Origin: Phytohabitans maris
GTDB taxonomy: Bacteria; Actinomycetota; Actinomycetes; Mycobacteriales; Micromonosporaceae
Length of the DNA: 47,842 nt
Assembly: GCF_031085175.1 (NCBI RefSeq)
Contig: NZ_JAVHUY010000065.1
Coordinates: forward strand, 1 to 47,842
Reading direction: 5' to 3'
Shown here piece by piece: positions 8,564 to 16,986 of this stretch. The notes beneath the pieces were generated by a model that saw nothing but the letters and a program-made list of their open reading frames with translations, had not been told where the DNA came from and did not search any database. The number at the start of each line of letters is the position of its first letter. Position 1 is the stretch's first letter. Both the position numbers and the translations under genes were made by a program.

Positions 8564-8758
8564 ATGGCGAAGGCCCTCTACGGCCACGTTGGTGCGGCGC
8601 CCGATCGGCGCCTCCTCGACGAGGTCACCCGACTGCGTGCCAGGGTTCAGGCACTGGAGTTCGAGGTCACTAGGCTGCGTGCTGAAAATGACCGGCTCGC
8701 GGCGGCCGCTGCCGAGGCAGGAGACCTGCTGAGGCTGCCCGAACCGGCTCTGACCTGA
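8564..8758 (+). CDS. small conserved coiled-coil protein
   Basis: A 64-residue protein, MAKALYGHVGAAPDRRLLDE at the N-terminus, then a heptad-patterned stretch VTRLRARVQALEFEVTRLRA (about 21-40) that should form a parallel coiled coil, and a short acidic tail. An AAGGAG ribosome binding site lies 5 bases before the ATG; this decides the start against the longer frame from 8474. I recall similar short proteins in other actinobacteria with the same MAKALYGHV opening, function unknown. A strong hairpin follows 6 bases after the stop, so it seems to be a single-gene transcript. Confidence 0.75.
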   Translation: MAKALYGHVGAAPDRRLLDEVTRLRARVQALEFEVTRLRAENDRLAAAAAEAGDLLRLPEPALT

Positions 8759-8764
8759 GCTTCC

Positions 8765-8787
8765 GGGCGCCGGGGCTGCCGGCGCCC
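8765..8787 (+). terminator. GC-rich terminator hairpin
   Basis: Perfect 9-base arms gggcgccgg / ccggcgccc with a 5-base loop, starting 6 bases after the stop of the coiled-coil gene. There is no U-run, as is common in actinobacteria. Confidence 0.7.
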
Positions 8788-8822
8788 ACCGCCTTACAAC
8801 TCAATCGCATCGCACACACATC

Positions 8823-8859
8823 GCGCGCCGACACAACAAGTGGCGGCGCGCAGCTTTTT
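8823..8859 (+). terminator. intrinsic terminator with T-run
   Basis: Arms gcgcgccg / cggcgcgc with a 13-base loop, followed by agcttttt. This is a classic intrinsic terminator and lies in tandem with the hairpin at 8765. Together they isolate smc from upstream transcription. Confidence 0.6.
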
Positions 8860-8890
8860 GGCCGAGTTCGCCGGGCGTGCGGCTCGTCGC

Positions 8891-8930
8891 GGCGTGACGG
8901 TGCGGGGAGAGGCGTGACGGTGCGGGGAGA
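8891..8930. repeat. 20-base perfect tandem duplication upstream of smc
   Basis: The 20-base unit starting ggcgtgacgg occurs twice head to tail (8891-8910 and 8911-8930) without a mismatch, about 110 bases ahead of the smc start. It could be a doubled regulator site or a recent slippage duplication. Confidence 0.8.
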
Positions 8931-9039
8931 GCGGTGCCGAGGGGATTGTCGTTGTCCTTACCGTGCGGCGTGTCAAGTGCGTCGCCCGAGGTCGGGTTAC
9001 CCTGCCAAGGGAAGAGTCTCTGCGAGCGGATAGAAAGAC

Positions 9040-12000
9040 GTGCATTTAAAGAGCCTGACGGTGAAGGGCTTCAAGTCCTTCGCCTCCGCCACGACGTTGC
9101 GACTGGAGCCGGGCATCACCTGCGTGGTGGGCCCCAACGGCTCCGGTAAGTCCAACGTCGTCGACGCGATCGCCTGGGTGCTGGGCGAGCAGGGCGCGAA
9201 GGCGCTGCGCGGCGGCAAGATGGAAGACGTGATCTTCGCCGGCACGGCCGGCCGCGCGCCGCTGGGCCGCGCCGAGGTCACGCTCACCATCGACAACACC
9301 GACGGCGCGTTGCCGATCGACTACACCGAGGTGTCGATCACGCGGCGGATGTTTCGGTCGGGCGAGAGTGAGTACGAGATCAACGGCAGCTCCTGCCGCC
9401 TGCTCGACATCCAGGAGCTGCTCTCCGACTCCGGTATCGGCCGGGAGATGCACGTCATCGTGGGGCAGGGCCAGCTCGACGCCGTGCTGCACGCCAAGCC
9501 CGAAGACCGGCGGGCGTTCATCGAGGAGGCGGCCGGCGTCCTCAAGCACCGCAAGCGCAAGGAAAAGGCGCTGCGCAAGCTCGACGCGATGCAGGCCAAC
9601 CTCAACCGGCTCACCGACCTGACCGCCGAGCTGCGCCGCCAGCTCAAGCCGCTCGGCAAGCAGGCCGAGGTGGCCCGCCGCGCCGCCGGTATCCAGGCAG
9701 ACCTGCGCGATGCCCGGCTGCGCCTGCTTGCCGACGATCTGTCCACATTGCGCTCCACTCTGGACAAGGAGATCGCCGACGAGACCGCGCTGCGCGAGCG
9801 GCGTGAGCTTATCGAGCACCAGTACGGCGAGGTCGGCCGGCGGCTGGCCCAGCTGGAGGCGGCGCTGGCCGAAGACGCCCCGCTGCTCGCCGCCGCGCAG
9901 GACACCTGGTACAAGCTTTCCGCCCTGCAGGAGCGCTTCCGCTCCACCGAGCAGCTGGCCAGCGAGCGGCTGCGCCACCTGTCCGCCACGCCCGACGACG
10001 AGCGCCCGGGCCGCGACCCGGAGCAGCTGGCCGCCGAGGCGGAAAAGGTACGGGCCCAGGAGGAGGAGCTGCGCGCCGCGCTCAAAGCCGACCAAGCGCA
10101 CCTCGCCGAGGCCGTGGAGCGCCGCCAGGAGCTGGAGCGCCAGCTCGCCGACGCCGAGCGGGCCCTGCGTACCGCAGCGAAGGCGATCGCCGACCGCCGC
10201 GAAGGGCTGGCCAAGCTGACCGGCCAGGTCAACGCCGCCCGGGCGCGCACCACCAGCGCGGCCGAGGAGATCTCCCGGCTCGCCGCCGCCCACTCCGACG
10301 CCCAGTCCCGTGCGGAGAAGGCACAGGCCGAGGTGGACGCCGTGGCCGAGCTCTCCAGCGAGGCCGACCGCGACAACGCCGACCTCGACGCGCGGCACGA
10401 CGAGGCGGTGACCGCGCACGACGAGGCGGCCGCCCGGGTGCGGGCGCTGAGCGACGCCGAGCGGGCGGCCGAAAAGGAGGCCGCGACCTGGAAGGCGCGC
10501 GAGGACGCCCTGTCGATGAGCCTGCGCCGCAAGGACGGTGCCGGCGCGCTGCTGGCCCGCGCCGACCAGGTGCCCGGCCTGCTGGGCAGCCTCGCCGGCA
10601 TGCTGACCGTGGCGCCCGGCCACGAGGCGGCGCTCGCCGCGGCGCTGGGCGGCCTGGCCGACGCGGTGGCCGTGGCCGGCGTCGACGAGGCGACCGAGGC
10701 GATGCGGCTGCTCAAGATCCAGGACGCCGGCCGGGCCAGCCTGCTGGTCGGCAGCCCCGGCGGTCCCGGCATGATCGGGTCGCTCGACGCGCTCCGCCCG
10801 GCCCTGCCGGAGGGCGCGAAGTGGGCGCCGGACGTGGTGGGCTGCCCCGACCAGATCCGCCCGGCGGTGCACCGGGCGCTGCGCGACGTCGTACTCGTGC
10901 CGGATCTGGCCGCCGCGAGCCGGCTCGTGGCCGCCAACCCGGAGCTGCGCGCGGTCACGCCCGACGGCGACGTCGTCGGCGCCTACGCGGCGGCCGGCGG
11001 CTCGGCCAAGGCGCCGAGCTACATCGAGGTCCAGGCGGCGGTCGACGAGGCCAAGGCCCGCCGGGCCGAGGCCGAAGACGTGATGTCCGACGCGGCCGAG
11101 GAGCTCACCGAGGCCCGCGCCGAGGTGGCCGTCCTCAAGGAGGCCGTGACGGTCGCCGCGGCGGCCAAGAAGGAGGCCGAGGGGCAGCGCAACGCCGCCG
11201 CCCGGCGCCTCGCCGAGCTGGGTGCCGCGGCCCGCTCCGCCAAGGCGGAGACCGAGCGGCTGGCCGCCTCCCGGGCCAAGGCCGAGGAGGCCCGCGAGCG
11301 CGACCTGGCCGCCCTCGACGACCTGGAGGAGCGGCTGCGGCTGGCCGAAGACACCGCGGTCGACGAGGAGCCGGACACCGACGAGCGCGACCAGCTCGCC
11401 GCCGCCGTGCCGCAGGCCCGGCAAAACGAGATGGAGGTCCGCCTCGCGGTCCGCACCGCCGAGGAGCGGGTCGCCTCGATCGCCGGCCGGGCCGACTCGC
11501 TGGCCCGCCAGGCTGCCGCCGAGCGGGCCGCCCGCGAGCGCGCCGCCGCCCGCCGCGCCGCCCGGGCCCGTGGTGCCGGCATCGCCCGCGCCGTCGAGGT
11601 CGGCGCCCGCGAGGCGCTCGCCCGCGTCGCGGTCTCGCTGACCGACGCGGAGCGCACCCGAGACGAGATCGCCCAGTCGCGGTCCACGCGGGAGGCCGAG
11701 CTATCCGAGGTACGGGGGGCCGCCAAGCGCCTCGGCGCCGACCTGGAGCGGCTCACCAGCGAGGTGCACCGCGACGAGGTGGCCCGCGCCGAGCAGCGGA
11801 TGCGCATCGAGCAGCTGGAGATCAAGGCGGCCGAGGACTTCGGGCTCGACGTCGAGACGCTGGTCGCCGAGTACGGCCCGCAGCAGCCCGTGCCGCCGAC
11901 GCAGGCCGAGGTCAACGCCGCCGAGGCCGACGGCAAGCCGGCGCCGGAGCCGGTCGCGTACCACCGGCCGACCCAGGAGAAGCGGGCCGCCAAGGCCGAA

Positions 12001-12621
12001 CGCGAGCTGACCCTGCTCGGCAAGGTCAACCCGCTGGCGCTGGAGGAGTTCGCGGCGCTGGAGGAGCGCTTCAAGTTCCTCTCCGACCAGCTCGAAGACC
12101 TCAAGGCCACCCGCCGCGACCTGCTCACCGTGGTCAAGGACGTCGACGACCGGATCCTGGAGGTCTTCACCAGCGCGTACGAGGACACGGCCCGCGAGTT
12201 CGAGAAGGTCTTCACGGTGCTCTTCCCGGGTGGTGAGGGGCGCCTCGTGCTCACCGACCCGGAAGACATGCTCACCACCGGCGTCGAGGTCGAGGCCCGC
12301 CCGCCGGGCAAGAAGATCAAGCGGCTCTCGCTGCTCTCCGGCGGCGAGCGCTCGCTGACCGCCGTCGCGATGCTCGTGGCGATCTTCCGAGCCCGGCCCA
12401 GCCCGTTCTACATCATGGACGAGGTCGAGGCCGCCCTCGACGACGTCAACCTGGGCCGGCTCATCACGCTCCTCGCGCAGCTCCGGGAGAAGAGCCAGCT
12501 GATCATCATCACCCACCAGAAGCGCACGATGGAGGTCGCCGACGCGCTGTACGGCGTGACCATGCGCAGCGGTGTCACCGAGGTGATCAGCCAGCGCCTC
12601 GCCAACGACGAGGAAGGCTGA
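9040..12621 (+). CDS. smc: chromosome segregation ATPase SMC
   Basis: Condensin subunit that forms a ring with ScpA/ScpB and organises the chromosome. The 1193-residue protein has the whole architecture: Walker A GPNGSGKS at 31-38, a first long coiled coil (about 165-500), a hinge (about 505-655), the returning coiled coil to about 1000, then the ABC signature LSGGERSLTA near 1099 and Walker B FYIMDEVEAALDD near 1123. Length is usual for bacterial SMC. The start is the GTG at 9040, giving MHLKSLTVKGFKSF as in other actinobacteria; a purine-rich stretch (tagaaagac) precedes it. The coiled coils are rich in Ala, Glu and Arg, in line with the GC content. It abuts the HAD gene with no gap. Confidence 0.97.
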   Translation: MHLKSLTVKGFKSFASATTLRLEPGITCVVGPNGSGKSNVVDAIAWVLGEQGAKALRGGKMEDVIFAGTAGRAPLGRAEVTLTIDNTDGALPIDYTEVSITRRMFRSGESEYEINGSSCRLLDIQELLSDSGIGREMHVIVGQGQLDAVLHAKPEDRRAFIEEAAGVLKHRKRKEKALRKLDAMQANLNRLTDLTAELRRQLKPLGKQAEVARRAAGIQADLRDARLRLLADDLSTLRSTLDKEIADETALRERRELIEHQYGEVGRRLAQLEAALAEDAPLLAAAQDTWYKLSALQERFRSTEQLASERLRHLSATPDDERPGRDPEQLAAEAEKVRAQEEELRAALKADQAHLAEAVERRQELERQLADAERALRTAAKAIADRREGLAKLTGQVNAARARTTSAAEEISRLAAAHSDAQSRAEKAQAEVDAVAELSSEADRDNADLDARHDEAVTAHDEAAARVRALSDAERAAEKEAATWKAREDALSMSLRRKDGAGALLARADQVPGLLGSLAGMLTVAPGHEAALAAALGGLADAVAVAGVDEATEAMRLLKIQDAGRASLLVGSPGGPGMIGSLDALRPALPEGAKWAPDVVGCPDQIRPAVHRALRDVVLVPDLAAASRLVAANPELRAVTPDGDVVGAYAAAGGSAKAPSYIEVQAAVDEAKARRAEAEDVMSDAAEELTEARAEVAVLKEAVTVAAAAKKEAEGQRNAAARRLAELGAAARSAKAETERLAASRAKAEEARERDLAALDDLEERLRLAEDTAVDEEPDTDERDQLAAAVPQARQNEMEVRLAVRTAEERVASIAGRADSLARQAAAERAARERAAARRAARARGAGIARAVEVGAREALARVAVSLTDAERTRDEIAQSRSTREAELSEVRGAAKRLGADLERLTSEVHRDEVARAEQRMRIEQLEIKAAEDFGLDVETLVAEYGPQQPVPPTQAEVNAAEADGKPAPEPVAYHRPTQEKRAAKAERELTLLGKVNPLALEEFAALEERFKFLSDQLEDLKATRRDLLTVVKDVDDRILEVFTSAYEDTAREFEKVFTVLFPGGEGRLVLTDPEDMLTTGVEVEARPPGKKIKRLSLLSGGERSLTAVAMLVAIFRARPSPFYIMDEVEAALDDVNLGRLITLLAQLREKSQLIIITHQKRTMEVADALYGVTMRSGVTEVISQRLANDEEG

Positions 12622-13218
12622 GTGCGCGCCCGGCCGACCGCCCTGCTGGTCGATCTGGACGGCGTACTGCGCCGGTGGGACCCGGAGGTGCCGGCGCGGG
12701 TCGAGGCGGCGTACGGGCTGCCGGCGGGCGCGCTGGAAAAGACCGCGATGGAGTGGTCCCGCCTCCTGCCGGCGATCACCGGCCAGGTCAGCCACGCCGG
12801 CTGGATGGCGGGCGTGGCCGAGGCACTGGACGCGCCGGAGGCGGTCGCCGAGTGGCAGCGGTACCGCGGTGACGTCGACCCGGACGTGCTGGCGTTCGTC
12901 CGCGAGGCGCGGGCCGCCGGCGTACCGGCCGCGATCGCCACCAACGCCACCGACCTCCTCGACGCCGACCTCGCCGCGCTCGGCCTGACCGGCGAGGTCG
13001 ACGCGGTGGTCAGCTCCTCGGTGGTCGGCGCGCACAAGCCGACCCGCGAGTTCTTCGCCGCCGCCTGCCAGGCCCTCGGCCGAGCCCCCAGCCAGGTGCT
13101 GCTTGTCGACGACTCCGACCGCTTCGTGCGCGGCGCCCGGGTGGCCGGCCTCTCCGCGTACCGCTGGAACGGCCCCGCCGACCTGCCCTACCTGCGCGCC
13201 GCCCTCGACCTACGCTGA
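12622..13218 (+). CDS. HAD-superfamily hydrolase
   Basis: A 198-residue HAD-fold phosphatase of the haloacid dehalogenase/phosphoglycolate phosphatase group. Motif I is LLVDLDGVLRRWD (nucleophile Asp about 11, acid Asp about 13), motif II is AIATNAT, motif III has the Lys in GAHKPTREFF, and motif IV is LLVDDSDRFV. A helical cap lies between motifs I and II. The GTG start directly follows the smc stop (TGA-GTG), with GAGGAAGG inside the smc end as ribosome binding site, so the two are co-transcribed. Substrate unknown. Confidence 0.85.
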   Translation: MRARPTALLVDLDGVLRRWDPEVPARVEAAYGLPAGALEKTAMEWSRLLPAITGQVSHAGWMAGVAEALDAPEAVAEWQRYRGDVDPDVLAFVREARAAGVPAAIATNATDLLDADLAALGLTGEVDAVVSSSVVGAHKPTREFFAAACQALGRAPSQVLLVDDSDRFVRGARVAGLSAYRWNGPADLPYLRAALDLR

Positions 13219-13357
13219 GCCGGCCGGGCCGCCGGTAAGCGGCGTTCGCCGGTTATGTCCTTACTGACGGCGCGAGGAGTAGGTGAAGGCCCCTCGGTTA
13301 TTTTTGATATTGGGTGGGCCCAAACCGGGCTCACCTGTGTCATAGAAGGGGCAGGCT
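13219..13357 (+). other. AT-richer leader with imperfect hairpin before the GNAT-like gene
   Basis: The segment contains ttatttttgatattg, unusually AT-rich for this genome. It is flanked by ggtga...gccc...ggtt and aacc...gggc...tcacc, which can pair with small bulges. It could be a promoter or an attenuator for the next gene; nothing more specific is visible. Confidence 0.3.
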
Positions 13358-13909
13358 ATGCGGATCGAGACCCACGAGGTCTTGCCGGAGGCCATGCTCG
13401 ACGGGGCGTGGCGGCTGTACGCCGAAGCCTTCGAAGAGCTGCGCACAGTGGCGGTGCAACGGCACGTGATGACCCGGGCCGAGTTCGACGAGCACATGGC
13501 CGACCAGCGGATCCACAAGTACGTCGTCCGGCACCCGAACGAGGAGCACCTGGCGGCGCTCGCCACGATCACCAACGATCTCGACGCGGTGCCGCTGATC
13601 TCGCCCGACTACTTCCGGCACCGGTGGCCGGTGCAGTACGCCGAGCGGCGGATCTGGTACGTCCCCTTCAACGCGATCCACCCCGACCACCGCGGCAGCG
13701 GCATCTTCGAGCTGATCGTCGAGGCGATGCACCAGGTGGTGGGTACCCAGCGGCCGAGCATGGTCGGGCTCGACTTCTGCCGGCGCAACGAGGAGCGGTA
13801 CAAGCTGCCGCAGGCGATCCACGGCGCGCTCGACCGGCTCGGCACGGTGCGGAGTCACCGGCTCGACACCCAGGCGTACTGGTGCTACGAGCTGCCGGCG
13901 GCGTCCTGA
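13358..13909 (+). CDS. GNAT-like N-acetyltransferase
   Basis: A 183-residue protein with the layout of a GNAT acyl-CoA transferase. An N-terminal helix pair (WRLYAEAFEELRTVAV) precedes strands with EEHLAALATITNDLDAV, then strand 4 (RRIWYVPFNAIHPDHRGSGI), in which HPDHRGSGIFELI is the acetyl-CoA pyrophosphate loop. The C-terminus runs to QAYWCYELPAAS. The ATG at 13358 is supported by an AAGGGGCAGG ribosome binding site. Its 3' end overlaps the convergent GGDEF-EAL gene by 25 bases. Substrate unknown. Confidence 0.65.
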   Translation: MRIETHEVLPEAMLDGAWRLYAEAFEELRTVAVQRHVMTRAEFDEHMADQRIHKYVVRHPNEEHLAALATITNDLDAVPLISPDYFRHRWPVQYAERRIWYVPFNAIHPDHRGSGIFELIVEAMHQVVGTQRPSMVGLDFCRRNEERYKLPQAIHGALDRLGTVRSHRLDTQAYWCYELPAAS

Positions 13910-16281
13910 GTGCTCTCCGGCACCACCGCGAGCGCCACCAGCCACCGCTCGGTGAACTCCTCGGCGCTCACCGGCACGCTCCACAGGTGACCCTGCCCCA
14001 CCGTCACGCCCAATGCGGACAGTACGTCCTGCTGCGCCGGCGTCTCCACCCCCTCGGCCACGACCGTGAGCTTGAGCGCGGTGCTCATCGCGACCACCGC
14101 GCGGACGATCTCCTCGTCTTCCGCGTCGGTGCCCAGACCGTCCACGAAGGACCGGTCGATCTTCACGCCGGTGACCGGGTGGCGGCGCAGGTAGCCCAGC
14201 GCGGAGAAGCCCGTGCCGAAGTCGTCGACCACCATCTTCACGCCCAGCCGGCGCAGGTCGAAGAGGACCTGGTCGGTGACCGTGGAGGCATCGATCATCA
14301 CGGACTCGGTGATCTCCAGGACGACGCTGCTCTGCGGCACGTCCCACCGCTCCAGCGCCTCGGAGACCTTGCCCGGCAGCGTGGGGTCGCGCAGCTGGCG
14401 GGGAGAGACGTTCACGGAGACCCAGAAATCCTCGCCGACCAGCTCGTCGGCGCGCCACGCGGCCACCTGGCGGAGCGTCTCGTCGAGCACCCAGCGGCCG
14501 ATCGCCGCGATCAGCCCGCTGTCTTCCGCGATCGGGATGAAGACGGCCGGTGAGATCGGGCCGCGCACCGGGTCGCTCCACCGGATCAGGGCCTCGGCGC
14601 CGACCAGCTTGCCGCTGGCCAGTTCGACGATCGGCTGGTACGCCAGGTGCAGCTGGCCGGTGGCGAGGGCCTGCCGCAGCGCGAGCTCGATCTCGACCCG
14701 TTCGCGCACCCGCTCGTGCATCGACGCGTCGAACTCGGTCCACCGGCCCCGGCCGTCCGATTTCGCCCGGTACATCGCGGTGTCGGCGTCGCGCATCAGC
14801 GCCTCGGCGGTCACCGCGGCCACGGCCGGCACCGGCGCCATGCCTGCGGTGGTGCCGACCACCCCGATCGACGGCGTGATCACCACCTCGGCGCTGCTGA
14901 CCTGTACCGGCGCGCTGAGCCGTTCCATGATCCGCTCGACCAGCGTGACCGTCTCCTGGCGGGTGCCGAGCCGGGCGACCACGAACTCGTCGCCGCCGAC
15001 CCGGGCCACCATGGCCGGCTCCGGCACGGTGTCGCGCAGCCGCCGGGCCACCTCGACCAGCAGGTGGTCGCCGGCCTCGTGCCCCCACGAGTCGTTGACC
15101 AGCTTGAAGCCGTCGAGGTCGAGGAAGAGCACCCAGACGGCCGGCTCGGCGGAGGGCGTCTGGGCCGGCGGGACGGTGGAGAGCAGGCGGCTGATCTCGC
15201 GGGCCAGCATGAGCCGGTTGGGCAGGCCGGTCAGCGGGTCGTGGGTGGCCTGGTGCTCGGACCTGAGCTGAGCGGCCGCGTAGTCCCGCACCGCCGCGAC
15301 CGCCCGGGCGAACAGCAGCGCCACCATCGCCACGCCGCCGGCCGTCAGCACGATCCGCTCGACGGTGCCCTTGTGGGCGACGATCGGGATCAGGGCGAAG
15401 GGCACGACCATCGCCGGCACGATCACCAGCAGCCGCCGGGCCGACCAGGTCTGCACGGGTACCGCCGCCGCGCGGCTCAGGCCGGCCACCGACGGGTGCA
15501 GCGCGGCCGCGCCGATCGCCGTGCAGGACAGCAGGAACGGCACGTCGATGATCCGGCCGCCGGTGAGGTGCCCGGCCGCGCCGATGATCGCGTACGCCAG
15601 GTCGCCGGCGAGCAGCAGCAGGATTCCACATAGGAGCAGCACGTACGCCGGCCGGCGGCCGGTGGTGGTGAAGGCGAGGCTGACCAGCAGCAGCACCAGT
15701 ACGACGTCGAAGAGCGGATACAGTCCAGCCAGGACGGAGACGACCTGCGGCCGGCCGTCGATCGCGGCGGCGGGCATGGCCAGCAGCAGCGTCGTGGCGA
15801 GGGCGGCGCCCACGCAGACGATCAGCCCGTCGATGAGCGCGTGCCGCTGGATGCCGCTGCGGGCCAGCAGCAGCCCGGCCAGAGACAGGGCCATCAGCAG
15901 GTAGCCCGGCACGGTGAACGCGTCGCCGAGCAGCGCCTGCCAGCCGGTGCGCTCGACCGACCAGGGGCGCAGCAGCGCGCCGACCAGGAACATCGCGCCG
16001 GCCGCGCCGAGCAGGTACCACGGGTGGTGTGGCGTGGCCCGGTGCAGGCGCGGCGCGGCGAGGGTGGCGGCGACCGCGGCGAGCGCCATGAGGGCGAACG
16101 GCACCGCCGCGACCGTATCAGAACCCGCGGCGACGTAGAGTACGCTCGCTGCTACGCCAGCGGCGACGAAGAGGGCGGACGCGACCCCAGAGGCTCTGCT
16201 ATCCCTCGGCGGGGCAGGCTCCTCTATCGCTATCGCCCCCTGCCAGCATGCTGCCCTGGGCTGATCAACAACAGCGCACAC
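13885..16281 (-). CDS. membrane-bound GGDEF-EAL protein (c-di-GMP metabolism)
   Basis: A 798-residue inner-membrane protein that can in principle both make and break cyclic di-GMP. After about 30 residues there are about nine membrane helices (to about 335), then a GGDEF domain (about 355-510) and an EAL domain (about 525-775). The diguanylate cyclase motif RVGGDEFVVA (near 429) is intact. The RxxD inhibitory site normally just before it is missing (EPAMVARV). The EAL domain keeps AEALIRW (near 563), VNVSP, LEITESV, DDFGTGFSALGYL, VKIDRSFV and AEGVET, so phosphodiesterase residues are all present. The assigned start is GTG at 16281; a later start would only shorten the first loop. The large membrane part is a likely sensor. 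Confidence 0.92.
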   Translation of the reverse strand: MCAVVDQPRAACWQGAIAIEEPAPPRDSRASGVASALFVAAGVAASVLYVAAGSDTVAAVPFALMALAAVAATLAAPRLHRATPHHPWYLLGAAGAMFLVGALLRPWSVERTGWQALLGDAFTVPGYLLMALSLAGLLLARSGIQRHALIDGLIVCVGAALATTLLLAMPAAAIDGRPQVVSVLAGLYPLFDVVLVLLLVSLAFTTTGRRPAYVLLLCGILLLLAGDLAYAIIGAAGHLTGGRIIDVPFLLSCTAIGAAALHPSVAGLSRAAAVPVQTWSARRLLVIVPAMVVPFALIPIVAHKGTVERIVLTAGGVAMVALLFARAVAAVRDYAAAQLRSEHQATHDPLTGLPNRLMLAREISRLLSTVPPAQTPSAEPAVWVLFLDLDGFKLVNDSWGHEAGDHLLVEVARRLRDTVPEPAMVARVGGDEFVVARLGTRQETVTLVERIMERLSAPVQVSSAEVVITPSIGVVGTTAGMAPVPAVAAVTAEALMRDADTAMYRAKSDGRGRWTEFDASMHERVRERVEIELALRQALATGQLHLAYQPIVELASGKLVGAEALIRWSDPVRGPISPAVFIPIAEDSGLIAAIGRWVLDETLRQVAAWRADELVGEDFWVSVNVSPRQLRDPTLPGKVSEALERWDVPQSSVVLEITESVMIDASTVTDQVLFDLRRLGVKMVVDDFGTGFSALGYLRRHPVTGVKIDRSFVDGLGTDAEDEEIVRAVVAMSTALKLTVVAEGVETPAQQDVLSALGVTVGQGHLWSVPVSAEEFTERWLVALAVVPESTQDAAGSS

Positions 16282-16330
16282 AGTATCAAGCGAGGCCGCC
16301 GAGCGCCGGAAAACTTCGCCGTACGGTCTG

Positions 16331-16855
16331 TCACTCTCCCGTCATGCCGTCGATCCGTTCGCGGATGAGGTCCGCGTGGCCGTTGTGCCGGGCGTACTCC
16401 TCGATCATGTGCACGTAGACCCAGCGGACGCTGATCTCGGCGCCGGTCCGTTCGTGGCGGAACGTCTCGTCCAGCGCGTGCCCGCCGGCGGCCGCCTTGG
16501 CCAGCTCGACCTCCGCGAGAAATGTCGCGAAGTCGGCCTCGGCGTCCGCGCTGTCCACGTCGTCGAACTCGCCGTCCGGGTTGCCCTTGCTGCGGTAGAT
16601 GGGGGGCAGGCCGGCCTCGCCGCCCACCCGGCGCCGAAACCAGCCGCGCTCCACGTCCGCCATGTGCCGCACCAGCCCCAGCAGGCTCAGTGACGACGGC
16701 TCGGCACTGCGCCGGCGAAGCTGGTCGACGGTCAACCCTTGGCACTTGAACAGCAGCGTGTCGCGGTGGTAGTCGAGCCAGCCCTCCAGCATGGCCCGCT
16801 CGGCGGCGACGTACGGCTCGTTGCGGCGTTCTATCTCGGGTGCGGTCCAGGTCAT
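16331..16855 (-). CDS. DinB-family protein (DUF664)
   Basis: A 174-residue four-helix-bundle protein of the DinB/YfiT superfamily, whose actinobacterial members include mycothiol-dependent S-transferases. Metal-binding histidines are visible in LLGLVRHMADVERGWF (about 58-73) and in VYVHMIEEYARHNGHADLIR (about 147-166). The ending IRERIDGMTGE is typical. The ATG at 16855 has no clear ribosome binding site. It is a single gene between the GGDEF-EAL protein and a dispersed repeat. Thiol substrate unknown. Confidence 0.82.
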   Translation of the reverse strand: MTWTAPEIERRNEPYVAAERAMLEGWLDYHRDTLLFKCQGLTVDQLRRRSAEPSSLSLLGLVRHMADVERGWFRRRVGGEAGLPPIYRSKGNPDGEFDDVDSADAEADFATFLAEVELAKAAAGGHALDETFRHERTGAEISVRWVYVHMIEEYARHNGHADLIRERIDGMTGE

Positions 16856-16900
16856 GCGAGCATTCTGACCGCTGATGGCTCTATTCGTGGATACAAATAT

Positions 16901-16976
16901 GAGCTACCGCGATGTCCGTCTCGGTCCGGACCGTTGCTCCCGCGGCCTCACCCTCCGCGTTTGGTCACGGTCGCCC
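16901..16976 (+). repeat. dispersed 76-base repeat, copy A
   Basis: Begins gagctaccgcgatgtcc and ends cacggtcgccc. An inverted copy (B) is at 39379-39455, with about 87% identity by eye, including an unbroken stretch from ggtccggaccgttgctcccg through the following gcggcctcaccct. A third, interrupted copy (C) is at 45549-45657. All three lie between genes. Confidence 0.85.
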
Positions 16977-16986
16977 GGTTCCGCCG

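Noticed and set aside
8891-8930. possible CRISPR start
   Set aside because: Only two head-to-tail units without spacers and no cas genes nearby.
9046-11424. 792-residue minus-strand frame opposite smc
   Set aside because: Antisense shadow of the SMC coiled coil; Gly/Leu-rich with no start signal.
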